A DNA stretch of 64,000 nucleotides, taken from NCBI GenBank assembly GCA_037178975.1, contig JASJZH010000002.1:8731501-8795500 (forward strand), read 5' to 3'. The position numbers were made by a program, and so were the translations under genes. Positions 54,200 to 64,000 of this stretch are shown here, piece by piece. The notes under the pieces were generated by a model that was given only the letters and a program-made list of their open reading frames with translations, had not been told where the DNA came from and ran no database searches. Origin of the DNA: Oscheius tipulae (Eukaryota; Nematoda; Chromadorea; Rhabditida; Rhabditidae). Position 1 is the first letter of the stretch, and the number at the start of each line of letters is the position of its first letter.

Positions 54200-54835
54200 C
54201 GTCAGCTGAGTAAGGAATCCCGAGTCGTTTGGTCGCAGTACATCCGCGAGGTCATGATTAAAAAGCTCGGCAAAGCACCGAAGATGGGAAGATCCGGATA
54301 AATTGTCGAGGTTGACGAATGCTGTTTCAAGGGAAGAAGAAAGCCAAACCAAGGACGATACCTCCAAGGCAATCGGTATGGGCATCAGGGTCACCGGACA
54401 AATAATTATCTTCGCAGATCCCAGGGTGGGCACAGTCATCTCTGAAATCTTTTAATAATTTTAGGTCCATGGCTCTTTGGATTGATCTGTCATAGCACGA
54501 AGGATTGTAGGATGTTTTGGGTCCAGGACAGAACTGCCACCACTTTGATGGCAGCATGTGGCCGCTGGAACTACCATCTTTAGTGGCGTGCCTATCGTCA
54601 GAGCATTCGTCATGGATTCCTTCATCAAGCCGTCAACCAGTCTTAATTTCATCGATCCGACCACGGGCTGCCATACCCAGACGATTGGGAGGCAGTGGCG
54701 CAAGATCAAACTCCCTCTCAAGATGGGTCCAGGCGTTCGTACGTTCACTCTTCCGTCCAAACTTGCTCATCACTGGTGGCAGTCCAAAAACGGCCGTCAT
54801 GCTTGTACTGATCCGTTCTTCTGTTTTCTGGAGCT
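54200..54835 (+). pseudogene. Merlin/ISXO2-like (IS1595-type) DDE transposase remnant
   Basis: Plus-strand pieces: WSQYIREVMIKKLG, then a stop, IVEVDECCFKGRRKPNQGRY (first catalytic Asp block), after frameshifts SLNFIDPTTGCHTQTIGRQW and KLPLKMGPGVRT, ending HHWWQSKNG. This order and the H-T-Q-T-I...W block are typical of eukaryotic ISXO2-like transposases. Stops and frameshifts show it is dead. Confidence 0.75.
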
Positions 54836-54867
54836 GCCTCTAAATATTATGCCGCCTAGGCCATTAA

Positions 54868-54920
54868 GCCCCCCCCCTTATTGATTTGTTGCTTAGGTTT
54901 TTTTTTTTTTTTTTTTTTTT
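54868..54920. repeat. Poly-C then poly-T tract
   Basis: CCCCCCC at 54870-54877 and a T run at about 54899-54920, beside the Merlin-like remnant. Confidence 0.85.
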
Positions 54921-55239
54921 AAACGCCTAAAATAAAAACTGTTGAACAGATAAACGCCTACTTGCTTCACAATGAAAATCAGTGAGACGACAGGTATATC
55001 GCTCGGGAAACATGAAATATAGCAGGAATACTTCGAATTTGTATAATTGTCATTATACGAGGCAGTCCTTGTTATTATTTCTTGAAGTGAACCAGTGAAG
55101 GCATGAAAAGCTGGCTGGCCGTGAGGCTTGGCGAAAATCTTATGAGACTCTCAGAAACCACAACAAAACCGTGTATTTTTGCACTCCCCTTCAACTTATC
55201 TTCTTTTTGACCTTTGCAACAAATTATTTTAGTTGTAGC

Positions 55240-57903
55240 TATACTCGGGCACGAGCAGCAAATTTGTTGCCCGAGCCGATTTCGAGCTGCTCGAAGGGGA
55301 TCTCCAAGCCGAGCTGCTCTGCTGATTTGATCGGGCCGAGCCGCTCGAGCCGGTGACCCGTCGAACTGCTCGGCTTGTTTGTTCTTTTCTTGTTTGGCAA
55401 AAATAACCCACTCTACTGTTCAAATCTTGAGCATTACTCGTTCCAAAATGTGTTGAGTCAGTTAGCTAGAGATGCTGTAGGGATGCATCATGTTCAAAAA
55501 GCAAGCGAAAGTCAATATTTTTTTCAGCTCGAGCAGCTCGACTCGAAAACCTCCTTCGAGCAGCTCAAAATAGGCTCAAGTATAATATAGACTTCCGCTT
55601 GCTTTTTGAGCATTATGGTTTCCTACATCGAGGTGTAGCAGGCATCGCAAACCTGGCCGATTAGGCCAGCTTGATTCGTGCCAAAATCACTTTCGAACAT
55701 AGAGTCCCGCGATGGTCTCAAAACGGACTCTCCGCGCGAATTTTCGGCGGGATTTCAAATGACCGTTTTTGATTCCTGAATTTTCTTCGACCTTCATTTT
55801 CATTTTTTGTCCCGATATTTTGAGTATTTTTCCTGTTTATTACGTAATTTCAACTTGTCACAATTCACCTTTCGATTGCGTAGAAATAAAAAAACAGACA
55901 AACTCAGCATAAAGTTACTCACAATCAATCTCCTCATCCGAGGAAGGAACGTCATCATTATAATCGACCAAATCACAAATAATAGCATCATCTTTAGCTA
56001 TAAAATCTTGCTCAACAGCAATAAAATGGTCGTAGATGGACTTTTTGAGAGCATCGTCCATTCCGTAGATGTATTTGACTGCGTTATCTTCGAAGTCTTG
56101 TAGTCGATCCGTTGTTTTTGCGTTTCTTGCCAGTTTTGCCTTTAACCATCCCCATGTATTCGATAGCATTCAGAGAGCAGTGATAGGGCGGCAAGTTTTA
56201 CGAGTTTAGAATCTTAAAGTAGACAGACACTAGGTGTGAATCATATGCAATAACCTGCTCCACGACGGCCGTATGATATGGAGCATTATCAATCACCAAA
56301 ACGGCAGGACGATCTCCAGCAGCTTTTTTAAAGTTTGAAACGACTCCTTCCAGATAGGCTTCGTGTTGTGTCTTTGGGGGACACAATCTAAATACTCTAG
56401 AAACAGAAGCATGTGTTCTATATATTTATTCAGGCAAGAATAGATAGGTGATTTTAGAGCAAAAGAGGAACAATTCCCAAAAAATAGGGAAGCGAACGAG
56501 GATCCCGAGGTACGATAGTACTCGTGGCGGGACCCACTCGTTAGCGCGCATTCAAATTGAGCCAGACTCAACACTTCGTATCTACCACTTGTGACAGTTT
56601 TGTGATAATCACCTCCGTCTGCAGTTCCGGATTTTTGCCAGTGCTAAAACGTTTTCCAGTATAAAAACATTTTAGTTACTTTGAAGGTGTTCTGAACGAA
56701 TCCGGCTTTGCCAACAATTCCCAGGATAATCGCCCTTTTTCCCTTCGTAGATGGAGCTGTTGGACCGATGTTCCCGAACTGTGTCATCGATTGCAGTGGC
56801 TTTTCTGTGAAATGAGTAAGGTAAACCAATGGAAATACGAACCGAGGGCATCTCTATCAATCCAATCATAAGCAAATCCCATTCCCTCATAGAACCACGA
56901 TTCGTAACCAATATAAACATTCTGAGCACGCCAGTCCTACATCTCCTTGAGAAATCTTCGTCGCCAAGCGACAAGTTCAGGACAATAGTAGATGATATTC
57001 CTGTCACGAATACGTTTGAAGATAAATCCGATACCCCTCAGGATGCGGCAGAGAGTTCGGTCACTAACTTTAAGAGTACCGTGGAGTCTTTGATTGAAAG
57101 CAGCAACTGAGACGATTTTTTTCTTCACATACATACTGTGAACAGCAGTGCGAACTTTGAAGAGCGTCTTCGGGTCCGCCTGTGATGCCATCTTTTCTGT
57201 ATGGATTTTCACGTGATTAACGCAGGGAGGTAGACTGGATCGGATTGCGGCATCGTTGTCGATCAGATGAACTGTGTTGAGAGAGATGCCGGTCATGTCG
57301 CTGGTCAACTTGAATGGGTCGTCAGTTGTATCGACCACTATGAGTTTCACGTATTCGAGTACTCTTCGGATAATTTCCGTAGACTTTCCACAGAGCTTAT
57401 TGCCGCCTTGTTTGCAAGCTATTTTTCGCCTATTAGACAGCTGAAAGAAAATGTAATAATGGGATATAAGATTCTCTAACCGAGAAATGCATCTGTGTAG
57501 CGGAATGAAACAGGTAATTCATTCCGTAAGCCGGAACACGATTTTTCTTCAAAAGACGGCGCTTTTTCGCAGGAATTCCAATTGTATCCTCAACGGAAGA
57601 GTCATTATCAGCGTTAGCGCTCATATAAGCGTCCATTTTTGAGAGAAATTGTCAAAGAGAAACAGTTGAAATTAATTTATTAAGTTTCAATTCCCGCCGA
57701 AAATTCGCGCGGTGAGTTCGTAGCGAGACCATCGCGGGGCTCGATTTTCGAATGTGATTTTGGCGAGAGCTATAGATTCAAACAGTAGAGTGAGAGTTAT
57801 TATTCGCAAACAAGAAAAGAACAAACAAGCCGAGCAGCTCGATAGGTCCTACCGAGCCGAGCTGCTTGACGGGTCAAAAACCGGCTCGAGTTGCGCAAGT
57901 ATG
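55240..57903 (-). mobile_element. DNA transposon of about 2.66 kb with long complex inverted termini
   Basis: Left and right flanks are inverted copies in several blocks. 55365-55425 pairs with 57790-57835 (AACAGTAGAGTG...ACAAGAAAAGAACAAACAAG). 55685-55765 pairs with 57685-57765 (CCCGCCGAAAATTCGCGCG, GAGACCATCGCG). Outer ends read ATACT[CT]G.GCA. A smaller inverted pair (ATACTCGGGC at 55241, CTCAAGTAT ending 55588) suggests a MITE nested in the left end. The interior holds a spliced transposase on the minus strand. Confidence 0.75.
55915..57636 (-). CDS. Spliced DDE (Tc1/mariner-superfamily, ISL2EU/DDE_3-like) transposase
   Basis: Minus-strand exons read approximately at 57490-57636 (MDAYMSANADNDSSVED...AKKRRLLKKNR), 56953-57445 (winged-helix domain: STEIIRRVLEYV, LTSDMTGISLNTVH, VRTAVHSMYVKKK; then RILRGIGFIFKRIRDRN), 56850-56940 (YIGYESWFYEGMGFAYDW), 56685-56815 (GKRAIILGIVGKAGFV), about 56585-56640 (GGDYHKTVTSGRY), 56225-56380 (VLVIDNAPYHTAVVEQ, second catalytic Asp) and 55915-56166 (NTWGWLKAKLARNAK to acidic end EEIDCE). 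Family members usually have Asp-Glu-Ser-Trp at the first catalytic site; here Tyr replaces Asp, so activity is doubtful. Exon ends were not all phase-checked. Confidence 0.65.
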
Positions 57904-58316
57904 ACTGAAGCCTCATTACAGCCTCTTTCACCTATGGAGTCTCGTTCTTTATGCCTGTCGAATCTGTCCTTTTGATCTCGATTAATTTTCCTCCACAATT
58001 TCGAAATCGTCTTTTTTCGAAATTGTTCGGCCTCTCACAATCTCGATTCCTAATTTCTCCCTTAGCGCAATTTTCTCTTGTCTTGTCGCTGTACGTAATG
58101 CGTACTTGTTGTTATGCTCTAGCATTGCATGACCTCGTGGAGGATTTTGGCCCCTAACGTGGCTCTTTTTCAATAATTTTTTCACTCCGGCTCTAAAAGG
58201 CACGAATCCAAGCATGTTTCATCAAATTTTGAATCCGTGTAGCCACTGAAATCTTCCTCAGCCGTGTGCTTTTGCCTCTCTTCCCATTTTTCCCTTTTAA
58301 AATTGTTGGTTTTCAG

Positions 58317-61300
58317 ATGAAAACTCGAAGATCGACGAAGGAGATCAAATCAGAGCCTGTAGACGAGGAACAGCGTTAGTTTTTCGGTTATTATTTCATT
58401 AAGAAAAACCAAATTTTCAGCTCAGGCCGTCTCGTCAAGCGTCATAAAAAAGGAGGAGGCCAGGGAGGAGCAGAAGGAGCCCGAAGAGAAATGCCTGGTC
58501 TGCTACAAACAGTAGGCTCTCTCAAAATTTCCGAAAAACTTTCACAAAATTTCCAGAATAACTAATCCGTCGAGACTAGACACCTGCAACCACCCGATCT
58601 GCGTCGAATGCATGAAGTTGTGGCTCGAGCACGCCATGTCCTGCTGCACTTGCCGAGCCGAGCCGAAGGATCATGTCATCGTCAATGAGGGCCGTCCCAA
58701 TGAGTACACGTACGTTTTTACAATCTTTTCTCAATGAAATATTGTTTTAGGATCTCGATCACGGAGATCGTGAGGACCAAGGAGAGGAGACAGCGCCTGG
58801 AAGCCGGTCAGAGCGTCCCTCTGACACTGGAACGAGCCATTATCCGCAAGGCCAAGCACGAGTACCAGGCCGAGATTGAAAGAATCAACAAGTGAGTCGC
58901 TTTTATCAAATTTTGAGAGTTTGCATTTCTTGGCAAGCAAGCGCTAAAAACCTTAAACATGTGTCGTACAAATTGGTCAAGCACATTGGACACAGTTAGA
59001 CAGCTCCGAGGCCACAACCGCTGTTCTTAAACTGTTCTGAAGAACAGCAACAATAAGGGATTACATGGGTTCGGAACCTCTAATTTCCAGGTCCGATTCG
59101 GTGCTTGCCGCACAAAGCGAGCCAGAGACGATGTGATTACATCAGAGAGAAACCCATTCAAATAATCAATTTTCAGCACTGCCCCTATTGCACACCGCGG
59201 CCGCGGAGCCGTCAGAAGACCCCAAAATGATCAGAGGAAGAGGTACCGCGAACTGGTCGAGGCCCAGAATGTCCTCAACGTTCTACTCGATGAAACGGAC
59301 AGGTTAGCCCTCTTTTTTTACAACCTGAATTCATCACGAATGCAGAAAAAACATCGTTTCTAATCGCCACTTCCGCAAACTCATCTACCAGTACAACTGT
59401 CGATGGTACTCGGCCTCTGAGGGTATAGGAACCAGCTATACCCCGAACAACGTGCGCGAAAACGACGAGGCTGAGGCGGAACGTCTACGCCCGTTCATTC
59501 AGAAGGAGCTCGACTTTGTGAACTACGTGAGTACCCTCGTTTTAGCTTTACATAGGACGAAAAATTGGAATTATATTGGCGGAGCACATACATGTGCGCA
59601 CGGACCGGATTTAAATTTCGTATTTCTCACTTACGACGAAAAATCACCTAGAACAACTCAAAAGAAAAAAAAAAGTGAGGGATTTGAATTGGCGCCACAT
59701 TGCGGGGCCCAAAATCGGACAGAAACGCAGGCGCTGAATTTCGAACCGTACCGGAGCAGGTGGTCCGCGCGCACATGTAAGGCGGAGAATGACAGAAATA
59801 CTGGTCCCATGGGTTCGGAACCTCTAAGTTCCAGGTCCGATTCGGTGCTTTCCGCACAAAGCGAGCCAGAGACGACATGGCGAAGACAATCTTCTCCCGA
59901 CTAAAGGACATGCCTATCCATACGCCGACCCTCCACACGATGCTAGTGGTGGAGCTGGGAATCGACATGAGGCACGCGGAGCGTCTCCAGCACGAACTCT
60001 TCAGCTTCGCCGCCAGCCGACTGTCCGAGGAGGAATTTTACGCGATTTCTTGCTACAAGTAAGCCCATTTTAACTTTTTTTCAAAGCCTTTCATTTCAGA
60101 TTACCGAACGTGGTCGGCCAGTTGAACGACTTTGCTGTGGGCGGGCTGAACCAGATGCCGCAGCAGCAGCCTCCGGCCGTCGTCACTCTGGACGACGAAC
60201 CGATGACGATCGAGGACGATGACGACGTGATGGTGGTGGAATCTCTCTCCACCCCAAGGGTCCTTTCAGAGAGCAACTATGTGAGAGTACGTTTTTACAA
60301 GTTTTTAGTATTCAATGCTTTGTAAACAGCGAGCAATTCGACTGGATTGGCGATGAGTTTATACTATGATAAAAGGCTTGACGGTTGGCACTTCATTCCT
60401 GTTTTCAAAGCAGTATAATGGTGAAAACAACTTTTACCAACCAAAATAGACAGTTGCTTTGAAAACAGTTCGACTTTTCTGGGAAGCTTTTGATGGGGTC
60501 ACACTTGAAGTCGAAGTTGAAAATAGGCTGGACGACTGATCTCTTGCCTCAAACCTGCGTTTTGTTCCTATCCTGGTCCCGTCTGAAACTGGTCTGGTCT
60601 TAGTACCGAAAATTTGATTCTGCCTCATTTTAATTCTAAAATCTCTTCACGTCAGGGTGTTTTGGAGTCCCATATCTTTCTAAACCGGGACATGAGTCTG
60701 TCCAATTTGTTAGAATCTTGAGAAAGAGAGAGAGGAGGTCGCGCAAAAATCACCAAGGAGGGCCCTTTTGTCAAACTCGGGCTGGAAGGGAGAGCTGCGC
60801 AAATTGCGAAAAAAAAAATCAAGGAAGATCCTTTGAGGGAAGTGAGGGGGTCGCGCAAAAGTGTGAGACCACAAAAATTCAGTTTACCCCTGCCTTAGCA
60901 GCATCGTAGGGACCATATTCAAGAAAAATAACGGATAACCCGGAAATCAGTAGAGACTTTCGGTCAATTTATACACTTCTCTCTATCACCTCGATTCCTC
61001 AATTAATACCGTAACCATCCGGCCGGACCATGCGCACTTTTTAACGTCCGGACTACCATTTTCTGTCTCTAGACATGAAACTTACTAATTGCCATTTTTT
61101 AGGAAGAGCACCGCGAGTCGCCGGATAGAGATGCTGCTCTCTACGCTCGTCCTGGCTGTCTGGTCAACTTTGCTGCGCCGGCCTTCTTCCCACATTCTGC
61201 CATCCAATACACTAATTTCGGCTTTGGGGTGCCTGAAATTTCAACACGGTTCTCGCATCGTCCGCCTCCACAGCTCGCCGCGCCGCCGCAGATCGCCCAA

Positions 61301-62372
61301 GTATTCACCATCGATGACACCTCCGAGCCGGACACCGCCGAGTCAGTCTTTCCTCATTTTTCAGGTTAAAAAGACCAATTTTAGAGCTGCAATTGTTCTG
61401 GATGACGGCCCCTCATCGTCGGGCGGAGGTGCCCAGGAGCGTCCGAAGCGTCCTTTCGAGTCCCAGTCCCAGCAGGAGCCGATTCTGCTCGATGATAGCT
61501 GCTGCACGGAACCATCGCAGGACAGTCAGCAGGACGACGACGATGACGGCCGCTTCTCGAAGAGGAAGGCCGACAGACATCAAAAAGGTCTCGAGAAGCA
61601 GATTCGCAGAATGAGGGAGACGCAAGACTTTAGGAGGTATTTTTGGTCTTTTTACAGTTCTAGGGCGTTTCATAAATGTCAAGAGAGGCTGAAAATTATA
61701 GAACAACGTTGATTCCCTAATGTTGTTGTTGTTCAAAGTCAGGCCGACTCCCAAAACTAACTCTAAAATTGTATTGTACTCTTCCCAGTACATAGAGGTC
61801 TCAAACCACCGCGTTTTGAGGCAACTGAGCTCTGGAGTTTACAAAACGGCTCCTTTTTAGTATTAGTTCGTTAAAAAATCTTGCCCTACGTTCTGTGACA
61901 TGATTACTAGTTATTAGAAGCATGAAATAGTGAGACGCACTGCGAGGTAACCGATGACCAAAGAATTCTGAATAACGCTTATTCTAGTCCACAAACCTGT
62001 TACGTACACCAGTCTGATAAAGGTGGTACCAGAAAATGCGAAACTACAAGTTACATGGCTCACTCTGACCCGTGGCGCCTGGTTCAGGACTACCCAAAAA
62101 TTTTGGACTGCAGGAAATCCGTGCACTCCTGTCGCAAACCCTCAAGAAAGGCGCTGTTTTTTTTGTATCACTCTAACGACTCTCTTTTCAGTATGATCAG
62201 CTGGATGAACGAGCAGACGAGGAAGATGGAGACAGAGATGCGAGGACGCGGCGAGCAGCCTCCAGTCTTCAGAACCCGCTCCGGATCGACGAGACGAGGA
62301 GAGGAGAGAGGTGGTGCCAGACGCTATCCGAGGCACGGCACTGATCATCGTCCATCATCCCGTCGTCACTAA
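58317..62372 (+). CDS. Topors-like RING-finger E3 ligase
   Basis: Eleven exons: 58317-58374, 58421-58511, 58557-58709, 58751-58891, 59177-59302, 59346-59526, 59835-60058, 60100-60286, 61103-61341, 61385-61636, 62192-62372; phases agree, 610 residues. RING (C3HC4) near residues 44-85: CLVCYKQITNPSRLDTCNHP, CVECMKLWLEHAMSCCTC. Then RKNIVSNRHFRKLIYQYN and LRPFIQKELDFVNY, with the helical block IHTPTLHTMLVVELGIDM corresponding to the Topors region after the RING. SUMO-interaction-like stretches VVTLDDE and VMVVE (about residue 390) and IVLDD, ILLDD. C-terminus is Arg-rich (RSGSTRRGEERGG). Topors ligates ubiquitin and SUMO in the nucleus. The ATG directly follows TTTTCAG, so trans-splicing is likely. 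A copy of the exon 7 boundary lies in intron 4. Confidence 0.85.
59065..59131 (+). repeat. Copy of the intron 6/exon 7 junction inside Topors intron 4
   Basis: 65 of 67 bases equal 59809-59875, including the TTCCAG acceptor and first 41 bases of exon 7. Distance between copies 744 bp. Confidence 0.9.
59809..59875 (+). repeat. Second copy of the 67-bp repeat; contains exon 7 acceptor
   Basis: Partner of 59065-59131. Exon 7 is read from 59835, just after the TTCCAG in this copy. Confidence 0.9.
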
Positions 62373-63927
<1,555 letters not shown>

Positions 63928-64000
63928 TGAGGCGGTATGGGTGAGAAAACGTGGAAGATCAGCTATTTTTCTATCAGGAAAACCGTGAAGGTAGTGTTGA

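Overview
The window looks like nuclear DNA of a nematode. Genes are split by many short introns with GTRAGT donors and TTTTCAG acceptors. Several start codons sit 0-17 nt behind an in-consensus acceptor, as expected for spliced-leader trans-splicing. Gene content fits: lin-29, dyf-13/TTC26, a CHK-kinase-like gene, P-glycoproteins, an MSP-like protein, a Pax gene and lgg-1. All exon models come from reading frames, splice consensus and phase agreement by eye; no search was run. Family names rest on remembered protein motifs.

Layout. 1-2514 (+): 3' part of a LIN-29-type five-finger zinc-finger gene. 3767-7735 (-): MATH-domain protein with a dead mariner in one intron. 8037-12467 (+): dyf-13/TTC26 (IFT-B) followed 96 bp later by a sigma-type GST, a likely operon. 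12538-27820 (-): two full ABCB transporters (1281 and 1251 codons) flanking a CHK-kinase-like gene, with two small candidate genes between or inside them. 29096-30319 (-): MSP-like protein and a tiny membrane protein; 30654-30924 (+): another tiny PY-motif membrane protein. 32133-34680 (-): Pax gene with paired domain, octapeptide and homeodomain. 35517-36617 (+) and 37357-38984 (-): two multi-pass membrane proteins of unknown family. 40515-42314 (+): a fragmentary gene and a GT31 galactosyltransferase. 43498-45255 (-): tryparedoxin/nucleoredoxin-like protein. 46697-47734 (+): intronless tyrosine recombinase. 48948-52654 (-): unidentified protein of about 600 residues. 52950-57905: a stretch of DNA-transposon remains (Tc3-like, Merlin-like and a DDE element of about 2.7 kb). 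58317-62372 (+): Topors-like RING protein. 63799-end (+): first exon of lgg-1.

Functional links are modest. The two P-glycoproteins, the CHK gene and the GST together form a xenobiotic/sterol-handling neighbourhood; dyf-13 is ciliary; lin-29 and pax-3 are developmental regulators; lgg-1 is autophagy. Repeats are abundant: purine-rich (GAGACAGA)n runs in introns, tRNA-derived SINE-like copies, several MITE families with TA or TTAA flanks, and a three-copy palindromic family.
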